Shown here: one piece after another, positions 1 through 7,321 of the stretch
Numbering within the stretch: position 1 is the stretch's first letter
How the letters are laid out: each line of letters opens with the position of its first letter
From: Spirosoma aureum
GTDB taxonomy: Bacteria > Bacteroidota > Bacteroidia > Cytophagales > Spirosomataceae
NCBI RefSeq assembly: GCF_011604685.1
Contig: NZ_CP050063.1
Coordinates: 6,427,001-6,491,000 of the forward strand
Length of the DNA: 64,000 nucleotides
Direction of reading: 5' to 3'
The notes under the pieces: generated by a model
What the model saw: the letters and a program-made list of their open reading frames with translations, nothing else
Database searches by the model: none
What the model was told of the DNA's origin: nothing
Translations under genes and position numbers: made by a program

Positions 1-145
1 ACAAGCAGCTCAACAGGCAGGGATCACCCTTGGCAACGGGTATGGTGACTGGAAAACAACGACGTTCCGTATTGCCAACTTCCCGGCCATTACGGATGAT
101 GAGATTGAAACCTTAAAACAATTCCTTTTGTCATTCCAACAGTAA
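1..145 (+). CDS. Class V aminotransferase (SerC-like), C-terminal fragment
   Basis: Only the last 47 codons are in the window, in the frame that begins at base 2 and ends with TAA at 143-145. The fragment contains GNGYGDWK, then FRIANFPAI and a final helix TDDEIETLKQFL. This is the usual ending of phosphoserine aminotransferases and related fold-type I PLP enzymes, which transfer an amino group to 3-phosphohydroxypyruvate in serine synthesis. The PLP lysine and most of the fold lie outside the window, so substrate specificity cannot be judged. The next gene starts 26 bases downstream on the same strand. Family level is fairly sure; the SerC identity is inferred from the tail alone. Confidence 0.7.
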   Translation, partial: QAAQQAGITLGNGYGDWKTTTFRIANFPAITDDEIETLKQFLLSFQQ

Positions 146-171
146 CGTTTTCAGAATGACTAGAGAATACC

Positions 172-750
172 ATGTTTAATATAAAAGAAATTGCCTCGGT
201 CACGCTTATTTTATTTTCGGTTATCGATGTGATTGGCTCGTTGCCTGTCATTATCGATCTCCGAAAAAAAGTCGGCAAGATCGAGTCAGAACGGGCAACG
301 TTCGTATCGGGCGCCCTGATGGTGTCATTTTTATTTGTTGGCGAACGTCTCCTGAAACTGTTTGGCGTTGACGTTGCGTCATTTGCCGTAGCCGGAGCCC
401 TCATCATTTTTCTGATTGGCCTGGAAATGATTCTGGGTCGCACGATTTTCAAACCAGATGAAAGCAGTACGGGTGGAGCAACACATATTGTGCCCATTGC
501 GTTTCCGCTTATTGCCGGTGCCGGTACACTAACGACCCTTATCTCCCTACGCGCGGAGTATCAAACGGCGAATATCATTGTCGGTATTATTCTGAATCTG
601 TTTCTGATCTATGCCGTTCTGAAGTCATCAGGATGGCTCGAAACCCGGTTGGGATCGGGCGGCCTGGCCGTACTCCGCAAAATATTCGGCATTATCCTGT
701 TGGCAATCGCCATTAAGCTATTTAAAACGAACCTGCTATCTGAACTGTGA
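172..750 (+). CDS. MarC family integral membrane protein
   Basis: A 192-residue, very hydrophobic protein with about six membrane segments, the size usual for the MarC/UPF0056 family. Recognisable pieces are the N-terminal helix with FSVIDVIGSLPVI, the mid-protein AGALIIFLIGLEMILG and the conserved stretch VPIAFPLIAGAGTLTTLI, which marks this family. MarC proteins sit in the inner membrane. The E. coli protein was once linked to multiple antibiotic resistance, but that role was not confirmed, and no transported substrate is established. The start ATG at 172 lies 26 bases after the aminotransferase stop, so the two may be co-transcribed. No oddity is seen in the sequence. Confidence 0.85.
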   Translation: MFNIKEIASVTLILFSVIDVIGSLPVIIDLRKKVGKIESERATFVSGALMVSFLFVGERLLKLFGVDVASFAVAGALIIFLIGLEMILGRTIFKPDESSTGGATHIVPIAFPLIAGAGTLTTLISLRAEYQTANIIVGIILNLFLIYAVLKSSGWLETRLGSGGLAVLRKIFGIILLAIAIKLFKTNLLSEL

Positions 751-809
751 TTACGTTGATCAATTGATTTCACTGATTAGTTTGCAGTAATTAACCATCG
801 TACCGTGAT

Positions 810-1211
810 ATGATCGATAATCGTTACGAACATTCAGAATTGACCAGCCGAATAATAGGGTGCGCTATGGAAGTACACCGTCAATTAGGCAATGGCTTTC
901 AGGAAGTTATTTACCAGCGAGCTTTAGCCATTGAATTGGGCCAAGCCCAAATCTCATTTGCCAGAGAAGTGGATATGCCCATTTTCTATCGAGGGTTGCA
1001 AATCGGAGCACGCCGGGTAGACTTTCTGATCAACAATTTTCTCGCAGTCGAATTAAAAGCAGTCACTTAGTTGGAGGATGTTCATCTCGCCCAGGCTATC
1101 AATTACCTTGAAGCCTATCACCTCAGAATTGGTTTATTAATCAATTTTGGTGCCCGAAGCCTCCAGTTTAAACGAGTCGCTAACTCAATAGCTCCTCCTA
1201 AATCAAGCTGA
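810..1211 (+). pseudogene. GxxExxY family protein interrupted by an in-frame TAG
   Basis: The reading frame opens with ATG at 810 and matches the GxxExxY family (PD-(D/E)XK-like fold): GNGFQEVIYQRAL near residues 27-39, then RRVDFLINNFLAVELKAV near 69-86, which supplies the D...ELK core. A TAG at 1068-1070 (codon 87) stops translation just after ELKAVT. The same frame continues past it with [19 protein letters not shown] and [15 protein letters not shown] to a TGA at 1209-1211, giving a family-length 133 codons. The position normally carries a polar residue, so a CAG to TAG change is the simplest explanation. The family's cellular role is unknown. Either a nonsense mutation has inactivated it or the truncated 86-residue product still exists. 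Confidence 0.85.
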
Positions 1212-1264
1212 TCATTAACGCCCAGGTCAGCGAAATCATCTAATCAACGTAATCATAGTTCAGA

Positions 1265-1729
1265 ATGAATTCACCAGACTCACTTACCCAGGTTGCGGAA
1301 TTTCACCGCACGTTTCATGCTCCCGTTCTCGATACACCCCAGATTCCATCTGAAGCCCGCTGTAAACTTCGGGTGTCGCTGCTGGCCGAGGAACTCGACG
1401 AATTCCGGGAAGCCATTGCCGAAGGCGACCTCGTTGGTGTAGCCGACGCCCTCTGCGATTTACAGTATGTGTTATCAGGAGCTGTTCTGGAGTTTGGCCT
1501 GGGCGATAAATTCAAGGCGTTGTTTGACGAAGTTCAACGGTCTAACATGAGCAAAGCCTGTCTGACAGTCGAAGAGGCCGAAGCAACGGTAGCCCAGTAT
1601 CAGGCCAAAGGGGTCGATTGCCATTTTGTCGAATCAGATGGAAAATTCCTGGTTTATCGCGATGCCGATCATAAAACCCTCAAGAGCATCAACTACTCAC
1701 CTGCCGATTTAGAGACAATTCTTACCTAG
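1265..1729 (+). CDS. MazG-like nucleoside triphosphate pyrophosphohydrolase
   Basis: A 154-residue all-alpha protein. The segment LLAEELDEFREAIAEGDLVGVADALCDLQYVL (residues about 38-69) has the EExxE ... ExxD metal-binding pattern of the MazG/all-alpha NTP-PPase superfamily. These enzymes hydrolyse a nucleoside triphosphate to the monophosphate and pyrophosphate. The length and the C-terminal part, with FDEVQRSNMSKA, fit the single-domain DR2231-like subgroup often annotated as phosphoribosyl-ATP pyrophosphohydrolase-like. A histidine role is unlikely because no his genes lie nearby. House-cleaning of damaged nucleotides is the family's usual assumed role. An inverted repeat at 1753-1791 follows the stop and probably ends the transcript before cobT. 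Confidence 0.8.
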   Translation: MNSPDSLTQVAEFHRTFHAPVLDTPQIPSEARCKLRVSLLAEELDEFREAIAEGDLVGVADALCDLQYVLSGAVLEFGLGDKFKALFDEVQRSNMSKACLTVEEAEATVAQYQAKGVDCHFVESDGKFLVYRDADHKTLKSINYSPADLETILT

Positions 1730-1752
1730 CCTACGGCCTTTGATTTACAATT

Positions 1753-1791
1753 TTCCGGTATTCGATTTGCTGATCAAGCCGAATACCGGAA
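1753..1791 (+). terminator. Inverted repeat between the MazG-like gene and cobT
   Basis: A perfect 12-base inverted repeat (TTCCGGTATTCG at 1753-1764 against 1780-1791) with a 15-base loop. There is no clean U-tract after it. It lies inside a possible upstream extension of cobT from a TTG at 1740, which argues that cobT really begins at the ATG at 1812. Confidence 0.55.
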
Positions 1792-1811
1792 TCAAGCCTT
1801 ATTACTTTACA

Positions 1812-2828
1812 ATGACACTCACTTCATCACTCACGACGCTCGAAACAACGATTCGTCGGCGTATCGACAATAAAACCAAACCGTTGGGTGCGCTGGGGCG
1901 ACTGGAAGAACTGGCTCTTCAGATCGCGCTGATTCAGCAAACAGAGACTCCTGTTCTGACCAATCCACACCTGCTTGTTTTCGCCGGCGATCACGGGCTG
2001 GCAGCTGAGGGCGTTAGCGCTTACCCAGCCGATATCACCTATGGCATGGTTAAAAACTTCATTGCAGGCGGAGCCGCCATCAATGTGTTTTGTCGCCAAA
2101 ATGGGTTGACGTTACTGGTTTGTGATGTTGGCGTAAATGGATCGTTTGACGAGAATACGCCCAGCTTCGTTAAATACAAGATCCGGCCGGGCACCCGAAA
2201 CATGCGTTATGAACCTGCCATGACACCCGACGAATGTGCTGCGGCCATTGACGCTGGAAAAACGCTGGTGAACGGGATTCAGTATCGCGGCTGCAACATC
2301 GTTGGATTTGGCGAAATGGGCATTGGGAATACTTCTCCCGCTACCCTACTTATGCACCGTCTGACGGGTCTACCACTCGAACAATGCGTTGGGCGCGGTA
2401 CCGGACTGAACGATGCCGGACTGGCGCATAAGCTCGCCATTTTGCAGGAAGTGGCTTCCCATTATACAGCGTTGGCCGATCCAATGGCAATTTTAGCGGC
2501 AATGGGTGGCCTGGAAATTGCCTCTATCGTGGGTGGCATGATACAGGCCGCGGAAAACGGTATGATTATCCTGGTCGACGGTTTCATTGCTACATCAGCC
2601 TTATTGGTCGCTCACACCCTCAACCCAGCGGTGCTGCAAAACTGTGTTTTCTGCCATCAATCCGACGAAGCCGGGCATCAGCAAATGCTTCGCTTTCTGG
2701 GCGTTCGGCCGTTGCTCAATCTTGATCTGCGGTTAGGTGAAGGTACGGGCTGCGCACTCGCTTATCCAATCGTAGAGGCTGCTGTCAACATGCTGAACGA
2801 GATGGCAACGATGGACATTTTAGACTAA
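1812..2828 (+). CDS. cobT: Nicotinate-nucleotide--dimethylbenzimidazole phosphoribosyltransferase
   Basis: 338 residues from the ATG at 1812. The frame is open from a TTG at 1740, but that extension covers a hairpin and the protein from 1812 starts like its family (DNKTKPLGALGRLEELALQI). CobT transfers phosphoribose from nicotinate mononucleotide to 5,6-dimethylbenzimidazole, making alpha-ribazole phosphate for the lower ligand of cobalamin. Conserved parts visible are LLVFAGDHGLA, GGAAINVFCR, GFGEMGIGNT, GRGTGLNDAG and the C-terminal LRLGEGTGCALAYPIVEAA, whose glutamate is the catalytic base in characterised CobT. It is followed by cobS and a cobC-like phosphatase, the other steps of nucleotide-loop assembly. 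Confidence 0.95.
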   Translation: MTLTSSLTTLETTIRRRIDNKTKPLGALGRLEELALQIALIQQTETPVLTNPHLLVFAGDHGLAAEGVSAYPADITYGMVKNFIAGGAAINVFCRQNGLTLLVCDVGVNGSFDENTPSFVKYKIRPGTRNMRYEPAMTPDECAAAIDAGKTLVNGIQYRGCNIVGFGEMGIGNTSPATLLMHRLTGLPLEQCVGRGTGLNDAGLAHKLAILQEVASHYTALADPMAILAAMGGLEIASIVGGMIQAAENGMIILVDGFIATSALLVAHTLNPAVLQNCVFCHQSDEAGHQQMLRFLGVRPLLNLDLRLGEGTGCALAYPIVEAAVNMLNEMATMDILD

Positions 2829-2966
2829 CAGGACTTTGTCAACGAGGTGTACCATGCCACGATTTTCCGTAACATAAAAAAGGACTCTGACACGCCTTGT
2901 TGAGAAAGAGTTCAACTGACCAGTACTGCCTACTGCAAACTGCCCAACAAAAACGACACCCTCCCC

Positions 2967-3749
2967 TTGCGACTCTTCTTTACTGCCCTCATGTTCTATA
3001 CCCGCCTGCCGGTTCCGAAGAACATCGACCATTCAGCCGATGCGTTAAATCGGTCAACGGTGTTTTTTCCACTTATCGGCTGGATTGTGGGTGCAATTGG
3101 GGTTGGCTTGTACTGGCTCGGTACGGCACTGTTTCCGCCGACTTACCTGCCCGTATTGTTCAGTATGATCGCAACTGTCTGGATAACAGGGGCTTTTCAC
3201 GAAGATGGTTTTGCCGACGTTTGCGACGGTTTTGGTGGTGGCTGGACGAAAGAGAAAATCCTGGCGATTATGAAAGACAGCCGCCTTGGAACCTATGGAA
3301 CCATTGGCCTGGGACTCCTGCTGGCAGTTAAATTTTTTGCCCTGCAATCCATGCTGAGTGCCGAAACATTCGGCTTGGCCGTTGCGTTGAAATACATTTC
3401 GGCACATAGCCTGAGTCGGTTAACGGCCGCAACGGTTATCCGTGCACTCCCTTATGCCCGTGAAGACCTCGACGCCAAGGCAAAACCCATTGCTCAGGGC
3501 ATTACAGCTGGACAACTGGCGGTTGCTGCTTTTTTTGGGCTCGTTCCGTTAGTGGCTTTAGTACTATACACGACACTCTGGATTTATTTACTTTTCCTGA
3601 TTCCGCTGGCGCTGGTTCGCTGGCGATTCATCTGGTTTTTCAAAGAATGGCTCGGTGGTTACACCGGCGATTGTTTAGGAGCCGTCCAGCAAATTACCGA
3701 AGTTGTTGTCTATCTGTCGTTTGTGTCACTCTTATGGGTTTCGGTTTAA
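2967..3749 (+). CDS. cobS: Adenosylcobinamide-GDP ribazoletransferase (cobalamin synthase)
   Basis: A 260-residue polytopic membrane protein that joins adenosylcobinamide-GDP to alpha-ribazole (phosphate) in the inner membrane, the last assembly step of adenosylcobalamin. The family signature is present: FYTRLPVPK near the N-terminus, the acidic metal-binding block GAFHEDGFADVCDGFGGG near residues 75-92, KDSRLGTYG just after it, and GGYTGDCLGAVQQ near the C-terminus. The frame has no ATG upstream of residue 9; a stop at 2901-2903 limits extension, and a TTG at 2967 gives the family's usual start, so TTG initiation is chosen. It lies 138 bases after cobT, probably in the same operon. Confidence 0.92.
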   Translation: MRLFFTALMFYTRLPVPKNIDHSADALNRSTVFFPLIGWIVGAIGVGLYWLGTALFPPTYLPVLFSMIATVWITGAFHEDGFADVCDGFGGGWTKEKILAIMKDSRLGTYGTIGLGLLLAVKFFALQSMLSAETFGLAVALKYISAHSLSRLTAATVIRALPYAREDLDAKAKPIAQGITAGQLAVAAFFGLVPLVALVLYTTLWIYLLFLIPLALVRWRFIWFFKEWLGGYTGDCLGAVQQITEVVVYLSFVSLLWVSV

Positions 3750-3815
3750 CCAGACGATAAGCTTCCTACACCATAGCTTTCCTCCTACTCTCTTACGTGC
3801 TACAACATACACCTC

Positions 3816-4457
3816 ATGGATGTTTATCTGATTCGCCATACTGAAGTTGCCGTTGGCCGAAGTGTTGCTTACGGCCAGTCGGACGTAGACTTAGCCGACA
3901 CCTATGAAGAACAACGCGATCGGCTGCTGGCCAATTTGCCCGACGATCCTATCGCTATTTTCTCATCGCCCCTGCGCCGTTGCCAGCGGTTAGCCAACGA
4001 TCTGGCGTCAGTGTTTGCCCATACGAGCCAGATCGAAACTGCGCCCGGCCAAACCAGAGTGGTAGACCCTCACCCACTGAACGTACAGTTTGACGACCGG
4101 CTCAAGGAATTCTTTTTTGGCGACTGGGAAATGACGCCCTGGGCCGATATTGGCCGTGATGTTCTGGACCCCTGGATGGCCGATTTCGTGAACGTTAGAA
4201 CACCCAATGGTGAAAATTTCAATGATGTTTTCGAACGGGTTGGATCATTCTGGCGCGATACAATTCAGCCGCTTGCCCAAACTCAAACCGTTCAGCCGGT
4301 GTTCATTGTCTCACATGGTGGCGTAATCAGGGCTTTGCTGTGTCTGTTTCTGGATTTATCTTTGCAAAATGCCTATCGTCTTAATCTCGATTATGGCGCG
4401 GTTACCAAACTGACTCTTACAGAGTCCTCATACACGATTCAATTCATTAATCGCTGA
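3816..4457 (+). CDS. cobC: Alpha-ribazole phosphatase-like histidine phosphatase
   Basis: 213 residues of the histidine phosphatase (phosphoglycerate mutase-like) superfamily. The catalytic RHTEV motif is at residues 7-11, the second arginine block at SSPLRRCQRLA, the acidic DDRLKEFFFGDWEMTPW in the middle and the second histidine in VSHGGVIRALL near the C-terminus. Members with RHTEV placed next to cobS and cobT act as CobC, dephosphorylating alpha-ribazole phosphate (or cobalamin 5'-phosphate) in the nucleotide-loop pathway. The substrate is inferred from this position. The gene lies 66 bases after cobS and 9 bases before the following membrane-protein gene. Confidence 0.85.
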   Translation: MDVYLIRHTEVAVGRSVAYGQSDVDLADTYEEQRDRLLANLPDDPIAIFSSPLRRCQRLANDLASVFAHTSQIETAPGQTRVVDPHPLNVQFDDRLKEFFFGDWEMTPWADIGRDVLDPWMADFVNVRTPNGENFNDVFERVGSFWRDTIQPLAQTQTVQPVFIVSHGGVIRALLCLFLDLSLQNAYRLNLDYGAVTKLTLTESSYTIQFINR

Positions 4458-4466
4458 TAGATTCTC

Positions 4467-5009
4467 ATGAAATCGCTACAAATTCGTCTGATTACACTTA
4501 GCCTGATTGTCCTGGCAACGGCCTTATTCCGTTTGCTGCCACACTGGCCTAACTTTACGCCCATTGCCGCACTGGCGCTTTTTGGAGCGGCCACCTTCGA
4601 ACGGAAATGGCTTGGTTTGGTAGCCCCGGCAGTGGCTATGTTTCTGAGTGATGCCCTAATTGGTTTTCACGGCAACATGGTGGCCGTTTACGTCAGTTTT
4701 GGTCTGACATGGCTACTTGGTCTGTGGGCACTCCGTCAGCCCACTGCGGTCCGTATTGCTGCCGCTTCGGTTACCTCGTCAGTTCTCTTTTTTCTGATTA
4801 CGAATTTTGCCGTATGGTACGGCAGTTCATTCTATCCGCAAACGCCGGCTGGTCTGATGACCTGTTATGCCGCCGGATTAGCGTTTTACAACGGTACATC
4901 TTTTTTCCTGAATGGGCTATTGGGTGATCTGTTTTTTAGTGCCGTTCTATTTGGTGGTTATTATCTGCTTCAGCAACGGTTCACCGTATTGAGGCCTGTT
5001 CGGGCGTGA
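4467..5009 (+). CDS. DUF6580-like membrane protein, possible ECF S component
   Basis: A 180-residue membrane protein with about five hydrophobic segments. Visible features are RLLPHWPNFTPIAALALFGAATF at the N-terminus and ITNFAVWYGS and GLAFYNGTSFFLNGLLGDLFFSAVLFG later. This arrangement resembles DUF6580 proteins, which look like small substrate-binding components of ECF-type vitamin or metal transporters. It starts nine bases after the cobC-like gene and is followed by a strong terminator, so it closes the cobalamin operon. A role in uptake of a corrinoid, cobalt or dimethylbenzimidazole is inferred from that position only. No ATPase or EcfT partner is in the window. Confidence 0.65.
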   Translation: MKSLQIRLITLSLIVLATALFRLLPHWPNFTPIAALALFGAATFERKWLGLVAPAVAMFLSDALIGFHGNMVAVYVSFGLTWLLGLWALRQPTAVRIAAASVTSSVLFFLITNFAVWYGSSFYPQTPAGLMTCYAAGLAFYNGTSFFLNGLLGDLFFSAVLFGGYYLLQQRFTVLRPVRA

Positions 5010-5029
5010 GTCAATCCACAAAAACAATC

Positions 5030-5062
5030 AAAAAGCCTTCTGATTTATCGGAAGGCTTTTTT
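5030..5062 (+). terminator. Intrinsic terminator of the cobalamin operon
   Basis: An 11-base stem (AAAAAGCCTTC at 5030-5040 with GAAGGCTTTTT at 5051-5061) around a 10-base loop, ending in a T-run. It lies 20 bases after the stop of the DUF6580-like gene. Confidence 0.9.
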
Positions 5063-5113
5063 AGTATATTCGGCGCAACACGGCACATACAGGTTCAATA
5101 GTCAGAAAACGGC

Positions 5114-5668
5114 ATGCTTGCTATCAACTTTACTCCTTTCCCGGAATTAACAACGAATCGCCTGATCTTAAGGCAGATGAAACGAGAAGACGAAACCGAT
5201 TTCTTCGCCCTCCGCTCCAACCCGGAAATCATGCGGTTTATCCCCCGCCCAATTGCTCAATCCATCGCTGATGCTTTTCAACTGATTCAGTCCATAAACG
5301 ATGGCATCCGAAAAAATGAGAGTATAACCTGGGGTATTACGCTGCATCATAACCCTACTGTAATTGGCACAATTGGGTATGTCAGAATGGCAAAAGAACA
5401 CCATCGGGCTGAAGTTGGCTATTTGTTAAGCGCGGATTTTCGGGGACAGGGCATTATGCAGGAAGCGCTCTCGGCCGTGGTCGATTACGGTTTTCAGCAA
5501 ATGAAACTTCACTCTATTGAAGGCATAGTTGATCCTCAGAATACAGCCTCAGCCAGCGTTCTGGAAAAGGCTGGTTTTCAAAAAGAAGCCCATTTTAAAG
5601 AAAATCAATTCTACAAAGGTCAGTTTCACGACTCCATTCACTACTCGCGGTTAACACCGCTTGTTTAA
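5114..5668 (+). CDS. GNAT family N-acetyltransferase (RimJ/RimL-like)
   Basis: 184 residues. The start ELTTNRLILRQMKREDETDFFALRS is the typical opening of RimJ/RimL-type acetyltransferases. The acetyl-CoA loop is HRAEVGYLLSADFRGQGIMQEAL (near residues 97-119), with the RGQGI form of the Q/RxxGxG/A motif. It ends with SASVLEKAGFQKEAHFKEN, the conserved last strand and helix of the fold. Such enzymes move acetyl groups from acetyl-CoA to an amino group of a protein N-terminus, a small molecule or an antibiotic; the substrate cannot be told here. It stands alone between the cobalamin terminator and a DUF1304 gene. Confidence 0.88.
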   Translation: MLAINFTPFPELTTNRLILRQMKREDETDFFALRSNPEIMRFIPRPIAQSIADAFQLIQSINDGIRKNESITWGITLHHNPTVIGTIGYVRMAKEHHRAEVGYLLSADFRGQGIMQEALSAVVDYGFQQMKLHSIEGIVDPQNTASASVLEKAGFQKEAHFKENQFYKGQFHDSIHYSRLTPLV

Positions 5669-5757
5669 AAAATAGCACCAGTACAGTAGGGCGGCCTATC
5701 GGTAATTTCAGCACATTTACGAAAACACCCATAACCCAACGACTAAACCCACCAGCC

Positions 5758-6120
5758 ATGACCATACTGTCTCAGATTTTAATCGGGTTTGTAGCCATCG
5801 AACACCTTTACATTTTGTGGCTTGAGATGTTCGCCTGGACGACCAGAGGGCGAAAAACGTTTAAATCGTTATCACCCGATTTGTTCGAGCCAACAAAGGC
5901 ACTAGCTGCTAATCAGGGACTTTATAATGGTTTTCTGGCAGCTGGCCTATTTTGGTCATTACTGATTACCGATCCCGTCTGGAGCAAAAACGTGAGCTAC
6001 TTTTTCCTGGGATGCGTTATCGTTGCCGGTGTCTATGGAGCCGCCACGGCTCAACGCTCCATCTTCTTCGTTCAGGCATTACCAGCTCTTATAGCACTAA
6101 TTTTTGTACTGCTGGCTTAA
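5758..6120 (+). CDS. DUF1304 family membrane protein
   Basis: A 120-residue protein with about four membrane helices and the family marks VAIEHLYILWLEMFAW near the N-terminus, NQGLYNGFLAAGLFW in the middle and GVYGAATAQRSIFFVQALPA near the C-terminus. These identify DUF1304, a family of small inner-membrane proteins without a known biochemical role. The gene converges on the SolA-like gene with only 14 bases between the two stops, and no hairpin is visible there, unlike most convergent junctions in this window. Confidence 0.85.
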   Translation: MTILSQILIGFVAIEHLYILWLEMFAWTTRGRKTFKSLSPDLFEPTKALAANQGLYNGFLAAGLFWSLLITDPVWSKNVSYFFLGCVIVAGVYGAATAQRSIFFVQALPALIALIFVLLA

Positions 6121-6134
6121 ACGAAAAGTAATTT

Positions 6135-7295
6135 TCAAACTGCAAAGCGATCCAGCCTGAAAGACGTTAAATCGAAATCCGTTCGATTTTGTAAGGCCAG
6201 CTCGGCCAGAACCTGCCCCACGGCGGCCGAATGTTTAAATCCATGACCCGAGCAGGCGGAGGCAACCAATACATGTTGATAGTTTGGGTGATTATCGATC
6301 ACAAAATCGCCGTTGGGGGTCATCGTATACAGGCAAACGGCGGATTTGATGCATTTAGGGCCAATTCCACTAAAGTTAGGCGCTATGTATTGATCATACA
6401 TAGATCTTGTTTCAGCCTCAGAAACGACACGATTTACGGCATCGGGCGTTGTGGATTTAGCATACGTTTCCATAGCAATTTTAATTCCCTCACTGGGGCT
6501 GCCAATGGCCGGAAATCCATACACATCCAGATCACTCAGGATGAACACCGGGAAATGATCAGACGTAAACGCAGCGTGGTTTTCATGAACGTCAAACCAG
6601 TATTGAACCTGTCGATAAACCGTCAGTAAATTACGATAAGGCGTATCGTAAAGCGACGCTGTTACCCAGGAACCGGTAGTCAGCACCAGTTTTTTAGCCG
6701 TATATTCTCCAAGATTCGTTCGAACGGTAACCCCAGTGGCGGTTTCGGTAAATGACAGCATTCGCTCATTCGTTCGGATGGAAGCTCCATTTATCCGGGC
6801 TTGATCCAAATGTGCCGAAACACATAATTCCGGCTTAAGAAAACCCGCATCAGGTTCGTAATAACCAATGTCATCGTCGCGAAAGCGAAACTGTGGGTAT
6901 TGATCCCGAAGGCTCGTTTTATCCAGAATCTGGTGCGTAATTCCGAACTGTTCTGCGGCTTCGATGGTGTTTGTTAACCAACCGGGTTTATTGTGGGTCT
7001 GGACAGCAGACTGTTCTTTACCTATAAAAAGGCCGCCCGTTTTCGTCAATAATTGCTGCTCCGTTAGCTCTTCAAGCTCCTGCCAGATCTCATATGATCG
7101 CAAGGCTAGTGGCACAAAATAAGCCCCTTCGCCAATGGCCTGCCGCGTAATACGTGTATCACCATGCGTAGAGCCCATCGTGTGAGGAGGACTAAATTGA
7201 TCTAATCCCAGCACATGTGGTGTTTGTTTGGCCAGTTGATAAAGCGTTGCGCTTCCTACGGCTCCCAAACCAACAACAATAGCATCAAAAATCAT
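6135..7295 (-). CDS. solA: SolA-like N-methyltryptophan/sarcosine oxidase
   Basis: 386 residues. The N-terminal FAD-binding signature is VVGLGAVGSATLYQLAK (GxGxxG at residues 9-14), followed by the family stretch GSTHGDTRITRQA. KCIKSAVCLYTMTPNGDFVID near residue 315 holds the cysteine that covalently carries FAD in monomeric sarcosine oxidases and SolA, and SACSGHGFKHSAAVG closes the FAD site. The enzymes oxidatively demethylate N-methyl amino acids with release of formaldehyde and hydrogen peroxide. Which N-methyl amino acid is used is not visible. It starts 26 bases after the GH63 gene on the same strand, so the two are probably co-transcribed. Confidence 0.85.
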   Translation of the reverse strand: MIFDAIVVGLGAVGSATLYQLAKQTPHVLGLDQFSPPHTMGSTHGDTRITRQAIGEGAYFVPLALRSYEIWQELEELTEQQLLTKTGGLFIGKEQSAVQTHNKPGWLTNTIEAAEQFGITHQILDKTSLRDQYPQFRFRDDDIGYYEPDAGFLKPELCVSAHLDQARINGASIRTNERMLSFTETATGVTVRTNLGEYTAKKLVLTTGSWVTASLYDTPYRNLLTVYRQVQYWFDVHENHAAFTSDHFPVFILSDLDVYGFPAIGSPSEGIKIAMETYAKSTTPDAVNRVVSEAETRSMYDQYIAPNFSGIGPKCIKSAVCLYTMTPNGDFVIDNHPNYQHVLVASACSGHGFKHSAAVGQVLAELALQNRTDFDLTSFRLDRFAV

Positions 7296-7321
7296 TTTCG
7301 CCTGATTTTATCCGGTTTCGC

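Noticed and set aside
2829..2966. Possible cobalamin riboswitch or second gene before cobS
   Set aside because: The 138-base gap is too short for a riboswitch, shows no B12-box-like sequence, and the frame there has a stop at 2901.
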